A DNA stretch of 64,000 bases from Cupriavidus sp. U2 (GCF_009663685.2 NZ_RCOG02000011.1:39019-103018), one strand, 5' to 3'; shown: positions 33,837 to 43,350, numbered from the stretch's first letter. Notes: generated from the sequence alone by a model not told the origin. A program made the numbers and translations.

Positions 33837-34127
33837 ATGCCTGCCCTTGATCTTGCCCTGCGACTCGACCGCTCCGCGCTGAGCGACACCTTCGGCAGTC
33901 TGGAATGGGTGCTGGCCAATGCCCGTCGCACCGGGCTATCGCTTCAGCAGATGTCGTTCGATGCCGGCCGCGCCAACGTCGCGCGCCTGGTCTGCCAGGC
34001 CGATACGGTCGAATTGCTGGAGCTGTTCGTGCGGCGCGTGGCCCATGGCGTGGACATGGAAATCGTTGACGCCGCGTTCACGGGCGAACAGGAAACCCTG
34101 GACGAACCCGAGGCGCTGGCGGCCTGA
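33837..34127 (+). CDS. ACT-like (IlvM-type) small protein
   Basis: 96 residues from ATG 33837; an in-frame ATG at 33768 would add 23 residues with no family resemblance. LDLALRLDRSALSDTFGSLEWVLANARRTGLSLQQMSFDAG and the following VDMEIVDAAF show the beta-alpha-beta pattern of ACT domains as in the IlvM small subunit of acetolactate synthase. No large-subunit gene is adjacent. It may be an orphan amino-acid sensor. It is divergent from an AsnC regulator and ends one base before the convergent metR gene. Confidence 0.6.
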   Translation: MPALDLALRLDRSALSDTFGSLEWVLANARRTGLSLQQMSFDAGRANVARLVCQADTVELLELFVRRVAHGVDMEIVDAAFTGEQETLDEPEALAA

Positions 34128-35060
34128 TTACGCTGGGCGCGGGATGTCTTCGAGCAGTTCGATGCCATCCAGTTCCGCCGCACAGGTCTCGCGCACGATC
34201 GATACGAAGTCGTCCACATACGGCCGATCGGCCATGGCCGACGGCAGCACCGCATAGAGTTCGCTCCACAGCCCCTTGGGCCCGATGCGCTTGGCCAGCA
34301 CGTAGTCGTGGTCGACGTAATTCTTGACGCCCCAGTTGGGCAGCGCCGCCACGCCGCGCCGGCTGGCCACCAGCTGCAGCACCGCCACGGTCAGTTCGGC
34401 CGTGCGCCGTTCAAGCTGGATGCCGGCCGGCTCCAGCACTTCGCGGATCAGGTCGATCCGCTGCTCCGGCACCGGGTAGGTAATCAGCGTTTCGCCAGCC
34501 AGGTCTGCCGCCTCGATGCGCCGCTTGTTGCGCAGACGGTGTTCGTTGGCCATCACCGCCAGGATCTCGAAGCGGAACAGCGGGGCCACGGTCAGCCCGC
34601 GCCGGGCCGGCGGCTTCGATCCGATCACCATATCGGCCTTGCCTTGCGCCAGCAGCCCCAACGGATCGGCGTGGAAACCGGCCACGAGGTCGATTTCCAC
34701 CTCCGGCCAACGGCGCCGGAATTCGTCCATGACGGGCATCAGCCAGTCAAAGCAGGTATGGCATTCCAGCACCACGCGCAATTCACCGCGGGTATCGCTC
34801 TTCAGGCGTAGCAGGTCGCGCTCGGCGGCGCTGATAGCCGCGAGCGCTTCGCGCGCCAGCGTCAGCAGCCGCTCCCCGGCCGGCGTAAAACGCAGGCCCT
34901 GGCGCGTGCGATCGAACAGCGCCATGCCGTAGTGCGCCTCGATGGCCTTGATCTGATGGGAGAGCGCCGACTGGCTCACGTGCACCCGCTCGGCCGCCGT
35001 TGCCAGCTTGCCCGAGTCCGCAATCGCCACCAGCGACCGGAAATGGCGGACTTCAATCAT
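34128..35060 (-). CDS. metR: LysR-family methionine regulator MetR
   Basis: 310 residues. The LysR helix-turn-helix HFRSLVAIADSGKLATAAERVHVSQSALSHQIKAIE precedes the co-inducer domain. LVLECHTCFDWLMPVM is characteristic of MetR, which senses homocysteine. It is divergent from metE with a MetR-type site at 35094-35106 between the two starts, the same arrangement as in E. coli. It is predicted to activate metE when homocysteine builds up. Confidence 0.93.
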   Translation of the reverse strand: MIEVRHFRSLVAIADSGKLATAAERVHVSQSALSHQIKAIEAHYGMALFDRTRQGLRFTPAGERLLTLAREALAAISAAERDLLRLKSDTRGELRVVLECHTCFDWLMPVMDEFRRRWPEVEIDLVAGFHADPLGLLAQGKADMVIGSKPPARRGLTVAPLFRFEILAVMANEHRLRNKRRIEAADLAGETLITYPVPEQRIDLIREVLEPAGIQLERRTAELTVAVLQLVASRRGVAALPNWGVKNYVDHDYVLAKRIGPKGLWSELYAVLPSAMADRPYVDDFVSIVRETCAAELDGIELLEDIPRPA

Positions 35061-35093
35061 CGCGGCCCATTCCCGGCAGTCGAACCAGTGAGT

Positions 35094-35106
35094 TGAATGA
35101 AATTCA
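35094..35106. promoter_or_regulatory. MetR-binding site in the metR-metE intergenic region
   Basis: TGAATGAAATTCA matches the MetR consensus TGAA-N5-TTCA exactly. It lies 34 bases before metR and 84 before metE, so it can serve both promoters. Confidence 0.85.
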
Positions 35107-35189
35107 TACTTTGTTTAAAACATCTCGCTTGATTCATTCTAGCCGGGAACTGACACTGTGCGCCAGATCAGACATCACTGGAGCACCGC

Positions 35190-37574
35190 ATGGCACGTAC
35201 ACACGTTTTGGGATTTCCGCGCATTGGCGCCCGACGGGAACTGAAGTTTGCGCAAGAGGCCTTCTGGCGCGGCGAATCATCGGAAGCGGCGCTGCGCGAG
35301 GTGGGTGCCACGCTACGCGTCCGTCACTGGCAGTTGCAGGCCGATGCCGGGCTGGCCACGGTGGCGGCCGGCGACTTCGCCTGGTACGACCAGATGCTGG
35401 GCCTGACCACGCTGCTGGGCGCCCTGCCGAAACGCTTCGGGCTGGATCCGGCCGCGCTGACGCTGGCGCAGTACTACGAACTGGCGCGCGGCAATGCGGC
35501 CCAGCCGGCCATGGAGATGACCAAGTGGTTCGATACCAACTACCACTACATCGTGCCGGAGCTTGACGCCGACAGTACTTTCGACGGCGGTGCCAACTGG
35601 TATTTCGACGAAATTGATGAGGCGCTGGCGCTGGGCCTGCCCACGCGTCCGGTGCTGATCGGCCCGGTCACGTATCTGTGGCTGTCCAAGTCGCACGCCG
35701 CCGGCTTCGACCGGCTGAGTCTGCTGCCCAAGGTGGTGCAAGCCTACCGGCGCATCCTGTCCCAGTTGCAGGCACGCGGCATCGAGTGGGTACAGATCGA
35801 CGAACCCGCACTGTGCCTGGACCTGCCGCCGCAATGGCTCGATGCCTATGACCAGGCCTACCCCGCGCTGGCCGATGCCGGCGTGAAGCTGCTGCTGGCC
35901 ACGTACTTCGACACCGCCGCCGATCATGCTGCCCGCGTCGCCGCGCTGCCGGTACACGGTTTTCATATCGATCTGGTGCGGGCACCCCAGCAATTGGCCG
36001 CGTGGCAGGCCGTGCTGCCGAGCAGCGCCGTGCTGTCGGTGGGCGTGATCGACGGCCGCAATATCTGGCGCACCGACCTGCGCAAGGTGCTCGATGCCGT
36101 CGCGCCCCTGCATGCCCAACTGGGCGATCGCCTCTGGCTGGCGCCTTCCTGCTCGCTGCTGCATGTGCCGGTATCGCTCGATGCCGAAACCCGCCTCGAC
36201 CCGGAACTGAAAGCTTGGCTGGCATTTGCCACCGAAAAGCTGGATGAACTGCATACCCTGGCCCTGGCGCTGAACCTTGGCGAATCGGCGGTGGCCGCGC
36301 AGCTTGCCGCATCCGATGCCGCGCAGGCAGCGCGCCGCACGTCGCGGCGCGTGGTCAACCAGCAGGTGCAGAAACGGCTGGCAGCCGTGACCGCCGACAT
36401 GGCCGAACGCGACAGCCCATTCGATGTGCGCATCGTCCGTCAGCGCGACGCGCTGAAGCTGCCCGCGCTGCCTACCACGACGATCGGCTCGTTCCCGCAG
36501 ACACCGGCCATTCGCCAGACCCGGGCGGCCTTCAAGCGCGGCGACATCGGCGCGCTGGACTACCTGGACCGCATGCGCGCCGAAATCGAACTCGCGGTGC
36601 GCAAGCAGGAGGCGCTGGGCCTGGACGTGCTGGTCCATGGCGAAGCCGAGCGCAACGATATGGTCGAATATTTCGGCGAACAGCTATGCGGCTATGCATT
36701 CACCGAGAACGGCTGGGTGCAGAGCTACGGCTCGCGCTGCGTGAAGCCGCCGGTGATCTTTGGCGATGTGTACCGTCCCGAGCCGATGACCGTGGATACG
36801 GCCCGCTTTGCCCAGTCGCTGACCGACAAGCCGATGAAGGGCATGCTGACCGGCCCCGTGACGATGCTGCAGTGGTCGTTCGTGCGCGACGACCAGCCGC
36901 GCGCCGTGACCACCCGCCAGCTGGCGCTGGCCATCCGCGACGAGGTCTGCGACCTGGAGGCCGCCGGCATCCGCGTGATCCAGATCGACGAACCCGCGCT
37001 GCGCGAAGGGCTGCCGCTGCGCCGCGGCGACTGGGCCGCCTATCTGGACTGGGCTGTCAGCGCCTTCCGCCTGTCGGCCTCGGGCGTGGGCGACGAAACG
37101 CAGATCCACACCCACATGTGCTATGCCGAGTTCAATGACATCCTGCCGGCCATCGCCGCCATGGATGCCGACGTGATCACAATCGAGACCTCGCGCTCGG
37201 CCATGGAACTGCTGGAAGGGTTTGGCGATTTCGACTATCCGAACGAGATCGGCCCGGGTGTCTACGACATCCACTCGCCGCGCGTGCCTTCCGTCGAAGC
37301 CATGACCCGCCTGCTGGAGCGGGCCTGCGAGGTGATCCCCCCGGAACGCCTGTGGGTCAATCCGGACTGCGGCCTGAAGACCCGTGGCTGGACCGAGACC
37401 GAGGCGGCCCTGGCAAATATGGTCAGTGCCACCCGGGCGCTGCGCCAGAAGCTGGCCGGCCACGCGCCGGCAAGCTGGAAGCGCGTGGTGCGGCCCGCCG
37501 CCACGGCCAAGCCCGCCCCGCATGGGCATGGCGCGGCATGTGGACCGTCGTGCGCGGGGCAAGCCAGTGCCTAA
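35190..37574 (+). CDS. metE: Cobalamin-independent methionine synthase
   Basis: 794 residues, normal for MetE. The N-terminal barrel opens [18 protein letters not shown]; the C-terminal catalytic barrel has [15 protein letters not shown] and the zinc site His642 and Cys644 (HTHMCYAEF) with Cys727 ([11 protein letters not shown]). It moves the methyl group of methyltetrahydrofolate polyglutamate to homocysteine. The last 20 residues are an extra Ala/His/Cys tail ([11 protein letters not shown]) that is not part of the fold. GGAG precedes the start. Divergent metR and its site upstream indicate homocysteine control. Confidence 0.97.
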   Translation: MARTHVLGFPRIGARRELKFAQEAFWRGESSEAALREVGATLRVRHWQLQADAGLATVAAGDFAWYDQMLGLTTLLGALPKRFGLDPAALTLAQYYELARGNAAQPAMEMTKWFDTNYHYIVPELDADSTFDGGANWYFDEIDEALALGLPTRPVLIGPVTYLWLSKSHAAGFDRLSLLPKVVQAYRRILSQLQARGIEWVQIDEPALCLDLPPQWLDAYDQAYPALADAGVKLLLATYFDTAADHAARVAALPVHGFHIDLVRAPQQLAAWQAVLPSSAVLSVGVIDGRNIWRTDLRKVLDAVAPLHAQLGDRLWLAPSCSLLHVPVSLDAETRLDPELKAWLAFATEKLDELHTLALALNLGESAVAAQLAASDAAQAARRTSRRVVNQQVQKRLAAVTADMAERDSPFDVRIVRQRDALKLPALPTTTIGSFPQTPAIRQTRAAFKRGDIGALDYLDRMRAEIELAVRKQEALGLDVLVHGEAERNDMVEYFGEQLCGYAFTENGWVQSYGSRCVKPPVIFGDVYRPEPMTVDTARFAQSLTDKPMKGMLTGPVTMLQWSFVRDDQPRAVTTRQLALAIRDEVCDLEAAGIRVIQIDEPALREGLPLRRGDWAAYLDWAVSAFRLSASGVGDETQIHTHMCYAEFNDILPAIAAMDADVITIETSRSAMELLEGFGDFDYPNEIGPGVYDIHSPRVPSVEAMTRLLERACEVIPPERLWVNPDCGLKTRGWTETEAALANMVSATRALRQKLAGHAPASWKRVVRPAATAKPAPHGHGAACGPSCAGQASA

Positions 37575-37731
37575 GGTCATGCGCTGAACGCCTGAGCTTA
37601 TGCGCTGGAGCGCACGTTGCGTCGCTGTGTCGCATGGCGGCGCCGCGTGCGGCTCCGTATCCTTTCGGTCGAGCCAAACAAGAAAATTGCGATGTCGCGT
37701 CGGCATCCGGCGTGATCTTCGACCCAGAGGA

Positions 37732-39837
37732 ATGAAACGAGCCACACCCTGGCGCCGCGTCGCGGTGCTTCCTGCAGCCGCACTCTCGAGCGCGGCCTTC
37801 GCCCAATCGGCAACCGTCGCCAGCCCGGATGCCGCCCCTGTCCCTACCCTGCCGACCGTCACCGCCTCGGCTCCCGCCGTCGGGTCGCTGACCGCGCCCG
37901 GCCTGGCCCAGCAGCGGCAGTCGCTGTTCCAGTCGGCGGGATCGGTCGGCTTTGTCGACGCGCAATCGTTCACCAATACCTATGCCTACGACCTGCGCGA
38001 TGTCCTGAAGGATTCGCCCGGCGTGTACGTGCAGGAACGCTACGGCCAGGAACTGCGCCTGTCGATTCGCGGCTCGGGCGTGGCGCGTGGCTACCACACA
38101 CGGGGCATCGAGATCCTGCAGGACGGCGTACCGACGAACTTTGCCGACGGCAGTGGGGATTTCTACCAGATCGATCCGCTGGCACTGTCGGCCGCCGAGG
38201 TCTACAAGGGCGGCAACGGCCTGGCGTATGGCAGCACCACGCTGGGCGGCGCGGTCAATTTCACCACGCCGACGGCGCTGACTGCCGAATCCCGGAACAT
38301 GGTGCGCGTGGACGGTGGCAGCTTCGGCACGATACGCGGCAGCGGCCAGGTATCGCGCCAGATCGGCCAGTGGGACTTCCTGGCGAATGCCACGGTCAGC
38401 CATTCCGAAGGCTGGCGCAATCACGAGCGCGGCCAGTACGAGCAGATCAACGCCAACGTCGGCTATCGCTTCAGCCCGGCGGTGGAAACGCGGTTCTACT
38501 TCGGCGCCTATATCGTCGACCAGCTGCTGCCCGGCGCGCTGACGCTGAACCAGGCGCTGACCACGCCGCGCATGGCGTCGGCCAGTGCGCTGGCAGGCGA
38601 CCAGGCGCGCAATACCCGCACCGAGCGGGTGGCCAACGTCACGAGCATCAAGCTCGATAACGGCCAGATCGACCTGACCGCCTGGGGCATCCACAAGAGC
38701 CTGTACCACCCGATCTTCCAGGTCGTGGATCAGGACAGCTGGACCTACGGCTTCGCGCCGCGCTACACGGGCAACTTCACGCTGGGCGGCCTGCGCAACC
38801 AGTTGATCGCCGGGGCGCGCTTCTTCGGCGGCAACAACGACGCGCGGCAGTACGTCAATGTCAACGGCAATCGCGGCGCCCAGACGCTGAACGCGAAGCA
38901 GGACGCGTACAACTACGAGGCGTACCTGGAAGACCGCCTGTACGTGCTGCCCACCGTGGCGCTGATGGCGGGCGCCAAGGCCTACCGCAACCGGCGCGAA
39001 TACACCGACTACGGCGGCCTGCCGGCCAACCCGACCGCCAAGTCCGATGGCGCGACGTTCAGCGGCGTCAATCCGAAATTCGGCGTGCTGTGGGAACCGA
39101 AGCCAGACATCCAGGCGTTCATCGACATCACGCGCAGCGCCGACGTCCCGGACTTTACCGACCTGAGCCAGACCATCGGCGCCACACAGCAATTCGTGCC
39201 GCTGGCGGCCCAGCACGGCTGGACGCTGGAACTTGGCACGCGCGGCAAGTGGGACCGCTTTGCGTGGGATGTCACGGCGTACCGCTCGCTCCTGCGCGAC
39301 CAGCTGCTGCAATACACGGTCAGCGCCGACATTCCGGCATCGACCTTCAACGCCAACAAGACGGTGCTGCAGGGCGTGGAACTGGGCGCCAGCGCCGAAG
39401 TGTTGCGCGATATCGTCGGCAAGGGCGACAAGTTCACCGTATCGCAGATCTGGAACTACAGCGATTTCCGCTTCGACAACGATCCCGTCTATGGCAACAA
39501 CCGCATCGCCGGGGTGCCGAAGCACGTACTGCGCACCACGCTGGCCTATAGCCGCAACAGCCGCCTGCGCGTGGCGGGCACGATCGACTGGGTGCCGACC
39601 GGCGCCTACGTGGACTACGCCAATACGCTCAAGGTGCCGTCGTATGTGCTGTTCGGCATCGAGGCCAGCTACGAGTTCGAGCGCGGCGTGACGTTGTTCC
39701 TGGACGCCCGCAACCTGGCCGACAAGCGTTACATCAGTGATTTCAGTACCGTCACCGATGCACGCACGGCCAATACCGCCGTGTTCTATCCGGGCGTCGG
39801 CCGCGCGTTCTACGCCGGGGTGAAATACCGGTTCTAG
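37732..39837 (+). CDS. TonB-dependent outer-membrane receptor
   Basis: 701 residues. A signal peptide (MKRATPWRRVAVLPAAALSSAAFAQ) is followed by a plug domain (RDVLKDSPGVYVQERYGQE, LRLSIRGSG, LAYGSTTLGGAVNF) and a 22-strand barrel ending in the aromatic GVKYRF. The plug resembles iron-siderophore and FecA-like receptors, but the ligand is not evident. ATG 37732 follows AGAGGA; the longer frame from 37600 lacks a signal peptide. It lies 157 bases after metE on the same strand with no terminator seen between, so some read-through is possible. No Fur box was recognised. Confidence 0.9.
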   Translation: MKRATPWRRVAVLPAAALSSAAFAQSATVASPDAAPVPTLPTVTASAPAVGSLTAPGLAQQRQSLFQSAGSVGFVDAQSFTNTYAYDLRDVLKDSPGVYVQERYGQELRLSIRGSGVARGYHTRGIEILQDGVPTNFADGSGDFYQIDPLALSAAEVYKGGNGLAYGSTTLGGAVNFTTPTALTAESRNMVRVDGGSFGTIRGSGQVSRQIGQWDFLANATVSHSEGWRNHERGQYEQINANVGYRFSPAVETRFYFGAYIVDQLLPGALTLNQALTTPRMASASALAGDQARNTRTERVANVTSIKLDNGQIDLTAWGIHKSLYHPIFQVVDQDSWTYGFAPRYTGNFTLGGLRNQLIAGARFFGGNNDARQYVNVNGNRGAQTLNAKQDAYNYEAYLEDRLYVLPTVALMAGAKAYRNRREYTDYGGLPANPTAKSDGATFSGVNPKFGVLWEPKPDIQAFIDITRSADVPDFTDLSQTIGATQQFVPLAAQHGWTLELGTRGKWDRFAWDVTAYRSLLRDQLLQYTVSADIPASTFNANKTVLQGVELGASAEVLRDIVGKGDKFTVSQIWNYSDFRFDNDPVYGNNRIAGVPKHVLRTTLAYSRNSRLRVAGTIDWVPTGAYVDYANTLKVPSYVLFGIEASYEFERGVTLFLDARNLADKRYISDFSTVTDARTANTAVFYPGVGRAFYAGVKYRF

Positions 39838-39866
39838 TCGGACGCCTGCGGCCGGTGCCCCAAACG

Positions 39867-39897
39867 AAAAACCCTTCCAGACCGGAAGGGTTTTTTT
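39867..39897. terminator. Bidirectional terminator
   Basis: Stem ACCCTTCC/GGAAGGGT with a T-run on one side and an A-run on the other lies between the convergent TonB receptor and DUF1254 genes and can stop both. Confidence 0.9.
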
Positions 39898-39921
39898 GCA
39901 TGCTGGCGCCGCAGGACGCGC

Positions 39922-41334
39922 TCAGTTCACGCGTTGCACGGGCGGCGGCATCCACTTGCCGTCGAGCAGGACCTGCTCCGGCCAGTACGCCCGCAGCATC
40001 AGGCTGAAGGCATCCGGCGGTGCGGGCAGCCAGTTCGTCACCTGGCTGGAAGCGGGGCGTTCGTACTGGATATAGATATCCAGCGAGCCATCGCGGTTGT
40101 AGCGCAGGCGGTCGCGGCTGCCAATGCTGTAACGCTGCAGAGGATTGCTGGCGAAGGCCTGCTTGTCGTTGTAGGCGCTCAGCGACCAGAAGGCCTTGGC
40201 CGGTGGGAGCTGGCCCTTGTCGAAATGCAGCACATAGCGGCTGCCGCCGTCGAACGGACGACCCGACGCGTCGGCGCGGGCAACCGGGTAGACCGCATCC
40301 TCTGCCAGGTTGGCGCCCAGCCCGTACATCGCCACCGCGGCACGGCGGTCGAAATCGGCACCGTACACGCCGGTGTCGCGCTGCAGTCGCCAGCCCGTGT
40401 TGCCCGCCGCGCTCTTGCGGCCGTTGGCGGCAATGGTGGCCAACGCGGCGGTGGCGCCCTCCTGCACGGCGCGCGCCGTGGACGGTTCCAGCACCGTTGT
40501 CTTGAACGGTTCGCCGGCCTTGACGCCCATGCGCTGCATCTTTTCGAGCATCGACACGTCATCGGGCCCGGGCGGGTTTTGCGGCAACAGCGCGGCCATG
40601 CGGCTGAAGAACGCCTGCGCGTCCATCGCCGCCACCTGTTCGGCGGGCGGAGTTTCGGTATCGATCATCCCTGCGCGCGGCGTGGCCGGCGGCGTCGTGC
40701 GGATGCCCTTGCGCCACGCCGACAGCGGCACCAGGCGGAACTGGTCCTGCAGACGGTGGACATTGGCGTAGTCCGCCTTGCCGTTGGTCTGGATCCGGCC
40801 GATCAGCCAGACCATGCTGGTCGGCGCACGGATTTCCGTCACGCCCTTGGGCAGCGTGCCTTCCCAGTCAGGGCCGACGATCGCAAACGCGCCGCGCCGC
40901 GTGCCCGTGGTGCGCTTGCCCGGCGACGCGAACACATTGGTCCAGGCATCGAGCATCTGCATGACGTAATAGCGGCCCGCCGTATCGGGCACGGCCAGCA
41001 CAATCGGTTCCCTGGACACGTCCACCCAGGCGGTGGAGTACAGCGTATCCGCGTTCGGGCTCACCACGGTGGTGTAGGTGGCATCGGGGAACGCGCGGCT
41101 ATGGTTGAACGTGTTGACCGGGGTCTTGGCCGTCATCACCTCGCGCGTGACATCCATCAGCACTAGCGGATAGCCATAAGTAAATACTTCGGCGGACAGC
41201 GCCTTCATCGCCCGATCCGACGGCGGCTGTTCCGCGGCCGGTATGTCCGGCGCGGGCGGCGGCGCGGATGCGCAGGCAGAAAGGAAGGCGGCAAGCGCGA
41301 CCACGCTTGCCAGTTGGCGTATCGTTCGGTTCAT
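39922..41334 (-). CDS. DUF1254/DUF1214-domain lipoprotein
   Basis: 470 residues. A lipoprotein signal (QLASVVALAAFLSACAS, lipobox LSAC) is followed by DUF1254 (FTYGYPLVLMDVTREVMT, FPDATYTTVVSPNADTLYSTAW, YYVMQMLDAWTNVFASPG) and a C-terminal DUF1214 part (PPAKAFWSLSAYNDKQAF, RDGSLDIYIQYERP). The pair of domains is widespread in proteobacteria and of unknown function. It stands alone, convergent with the receptor gene. The 268 bases upstream (41335-41602) hold no gene that I can support. Confidence 0.9.
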   Translation of the reverse strand: MNRTIRQLASVVALAAFLSACASAPPPAPDIPAAEQPPSDRAMKALSAEVFTYGYPLVLMDVTREVMTAKTPVNTFNHSRAFPDATYTTVVSPNADTLYSTAWVDVSREPIVLAVPDTAGRYYVMQMLDAWTNVFASPGKRTTGTRRGAFAIVGPDWEGTLPKGVTEIRAPTSMVWLIGRIQTNGKADYANVHRLQDQFRLVPLSAWRKGIRTTPPATPRAGMIDTETPPAEQVAAMDAQAFFSRMAALLPQNPPGPDDVSMLEKMQRMGVKAGEPFKTTVLEPSTARAVQEGATAALATIAANGRKSAAGNTGWRLQRDTGVYGADFDRRAAVAMYGLGANLAEDAVYPVARADASGRPFDGGSRYVLHFDKGQLPPAKAFWSLSAYNDKQAFASNPLQRYSIGSRDRLRYNRDGSLDIYIQYERPASSQVTNWLPAPPDAFSLMLRAYWPEQVLLDGKWMPPPVQRVN

Positions 41335-41602
41335 GACCCCGTTTCCCAGTATGGTGGCGGCCTTCCGGGGAATGTGCACGACGGGTCCGGGGGGGACGCG
41401 TGTAGCTCCGGAGGCGCATCTGTTCCGGACGAATGATGTGCCCGCGACTCGGCCACTGTCAATGATCCCGGGGTGCGGCTCCGGGCGATACCGAACACTG
41501 ACCCGACTGCATATGGAGGTGGGACCCGCATTGTGAGCGCGACGTCACGCCTGCTGGGGTGGGGCCGACTGGGGTGGGACCTACATACCGGCCCCAAATG
41601 AC

Positions 41603-41630
41603 GAAGGGCCTCCATTGCTGGAGGCCCTTC
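41603..41630 (-). terminator. Hairpin after tRNA-Arg
   Basis: A perfect 11-bp stem GAAGGGCCTCC/GGAGGCCCTTC with a 6-base loop begins 8 bases after the tRNA 3' end. The U-run on the minus-strand transcript is weak. Confidence 0.65.
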
Positions 41631-41637
41631 CAATAGG

Positions 41638-41714
41638 TGGCGCGGCTGGCAGGATTCGAACCCACGACCCCTTGGTTCGTAGCCAAGTACTCTATCCAAC
41701 TGAGCTACAGCCGC
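41638..41714 (-). tRNA. tRNA-Arg (anticodon ACG)
   Basis: 77 bases on the minus strand. The acceptor stem GCGGCTG/CAGCCGC, the D-arm AGCTCAGTTGGATAGAGT, the anticodon stem CTTGG/CCAAG with loop CTACGAA, and the T-arm with GGGTTCGAATCC are all present, and the 3' CCA is encoded. ACG (34A modified to I) reads CGU, CGC and CGA. Confidence 0.96.
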
Positions 41715-41806
41715 ACGCGAGGGACGCATTGTATCGCAATTCACCTTCCGCGCAAGCCCTTTGTGAAAATTATTTCGCAGACTGCGTACGCGGCTGCCAT
41801 CTCTGT

Positions 41807-42706
41807 TTACCACCGGTATCGGGCACCCACTGTCCCGCCCGCGTTGCGTCCGGCGCGTGCCTTCATCCAGAGCCGCAGGCCCGTGGTGGAACTGCTGTGC
41901 GCGCCGATGTTGAACGAGAACAGACCGCGCAGCAGATCGGTATCGATGCGTGTGCCATTGATGTTGATGGTTTTCGCCCGGTTGTCCTGCCACCAGTCGG
42001 CCTCGACGAACGGATAGACACCGCTCAGCCGCGTCGGCTTGGAGCCGTAGAGCCGCACGGCCAGCCCCGTGGCACTGACCTCGCCGGGCGGCGCATCCCA
42101 GTTACTGGGCACGGGCGCCATGCCTGGCCGATAAGCCATTTCCACCCGCGATTGCAGCGTCAGGCCCATGCCGCTGCGCGACAACGGCGCGTCGAGCGCC
42201 ACGGCCATACTGCGCGCACGGCTGTCGACGAGGCCAGTGGCGGTCGTCGCATCTTCAACATGGACGAGCGGTGTCCGGGGCGTACTGTTGAATCGCTCCA
42301 CGACACGATCGATGCTTGCCAGATTGATGGAGATGGGCTCCGCCTCGGGCGCGGATTCCGGAGACGTCCGCGATGCATGGACGGGAATCGGCAGGTCGGG
42401 GTCGTCGTTGCCGATCACCATGCGCGGCGGCACGACCGATAGCGCGGTGTCTTCCGGCATGGCTGGTGGTGCGGCCTGGTCGGGCGGCGGTGTATCCCGG
42501 GCGCGCGCGTCCTGCACGAACTGCAGTGCATCACGCCCTGACATGCCGTCCAGGGACTCCTCGGCATGAACCACGGCGCAGGCCAGCAGCGCAAGTACGA
42601 AACACAGGGGGAGACGGGGGTGCCCCGCATGCAGGCGGGCGACATGCGCCCTGCCAGACAACCGTCCGGCACGCTCCTCTCTCCCGCACATCAACTGTAC
42701 GGACAT
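41807..42706 (-). CDS. Hypothetical exported protein, possibly outer-membrane
   Basis: 299 residues from ATG 42706, which follows GAGGTGG; an ATG at 42739 is an alternative. A hydrophobic segment RLPLCFVLALLACAVVHA ending near residue 50 looks like a signal peptide with an unusually long n-region. After a Pro-rich linker the last 160 residues alternate polar and hydrophobic (LAVRLYGSKPTRLSGVYPFVEADWW, TTGLRLWMKARAG) and end in Trp (ARYRW), as small outer-membrane barrels do. No family is recognised. It follows tRNA-Arg on the map but is a separate unit. Confidence 0.6.
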   Translation of the reverse strand: MSVQLMCGREERAGRLSGRAHVARLHAGHPRLPLCFVLALLACAVVHAEESLDGMSGRDALQFVQDARARDTPPPDQAAPPAMPEDTALSVVPPRMVIGNDDPDLPIPVHASRTSPESAPEAEPISINLASIDRVVERFNSTPRTPLVHVEDATTATGLVDSRARSMAVALDAPLSRSGMGLTLQSRVEMAYRPGMAPVPSNWDAPPGEVSATGLAVRLYGSKPTRLSGVYPFVEADWWQDNRAKTININGTRIDTDLLRGLFSFNIGAHSSSTTGLRLWMKARAGRNAGGTVGARYRW

Positions 42707-42928
42707 GGCAACCACCTCGTCGGGCGTTGTATGGACCATGCCCGATCAGCTTGAGCATAGGTCAAAGGCCGCGCGATGGTTAGAGGCGAATGTGGGGTGT
42801 GCCGCCCGCTAAAAGGCGGAGAGCGCGGCTGAGAGAGATGATGTCGGACGAGCCGGGCAACTCGCCAAATTCAGGAGAGACTGGGGAAATGAAAAAGCAG
42901 GGACTGCCCTTTCTGGGCGTACAAATGA

Positions 42929-42956
42929 AAAGACCCCGCTCGTTGAGCGGGGTCTT
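42929..42956 (-). terminator. Terminator hairpin, repeat copy farthest from tRNA-Leu
   Basis: Stem AGACCCCGCTC/GAGCGGGGTCT with a U-run on the minus strand; identical to the hairpin beside the intact tRNA-Leu. Confidence 0.75.
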
Positions 42957-43077
42957 GAATTGGTGCCCAGAAGAGGACTCGGTCACCCGTGCGCGACCCC
43001 GGCTCACGCCTGCAGGCGCAAGCTTTTCGAGTCCCCGCGGGCAGTCCGCAGGGACTGCCCTTTCTGGTCCAGAAATG

Positions 43078-43105
43078 AAAAAGCCCTGCTCGATGAGCAG
43101 GGCTT
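43078..43105 (-). terminator. Terminator hairpin, middle repeat copy
   Basis: Stem AAGCCCTGCTC/GAGCAGGGCTT with a U-run on the minus strand. It differs in sequence from the other two copies but has the same shape and compensating changes in both arms, so the structure has been kept. Confidence 0.75.
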
Positions 43106-43230
43106 TCAAAATTGGTGCCCAGAAGAGGACTCGGTCACCCGTGCGCGACCCCGGCTCGCGCCTGCAGGCGCGAGCTTTTCGAGTCCCCTCGGGCAGTCCG
43201 CAGGGACTGCCCTTTCTGGGCGTACAAATG

Positions 43231-43258
43231 AAAAGACCCCGCTCGTTGAGCGGGGTCT
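43231..43258 (-). terminator. Terminator of tRNA-Leu
   Basis: Stem AGACCCCGCTC/GAGCGGGGTCT followed by UUUU on the minus strand, 6 bases after the tRNA 3' end. Confidence 0.88.
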
Positions 43259-43263
43259 TGAAT

Positions 43264-43350
43264 TGGTGCCCAGAAGAGGACTCGAACCTCCACAGTGTTG
43301 CCACCGCTAGGACCTGAACCTAGTGCGTCTACCAATTCCGCCATCTGGGC
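43264..43350 (-). tRNA. tRNA-Leu (anticodon CAG)
   Basis: 87 bases on the minus strand with the long variable arm of a class II tRNA. Acceptor stem GCCCAGA/TCTGGGC, anticodon stem CTAGG/CCTAG with loop TTCAGGT (anticodon CAG, reads CUG), variable arm GCGGTGGCAACACTGT region, T-arm GGTTCGAGTCC and encoded CCA. CUG is the main Leu codon of this GC-rich genome. Confidence 0.96.

Larger units (their letters stand above)
42900..43284 (-). repeat. Tandem 151-152 bp repeats carrying the tRNA-Leu 3' end and terminator
   Basis: Three copies of a unit: a terminator hairpin, then about 21 bases identical to the 3' end of the tRNA-Leu (starting at 42961, 43113 and 43264), with spacer between. Only the copy at 43264 belongs to the intact tRNA. 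The spacers hold GGGCAGTCC/GGACTGCCC hairpins and a palindrome, perfect over 22 bases at 43154-43175. No ORF in 42740-43263 looks real. Confidence 0.85.

Noticed and set aside
42900..43284. Array of regular repeats as a CRISPR
   Set aside because: Units are about 151 bp with only three copies, and the repeated part is a tRNA 3' end plus terminator. There are no cas genes and no 30-base spacers.
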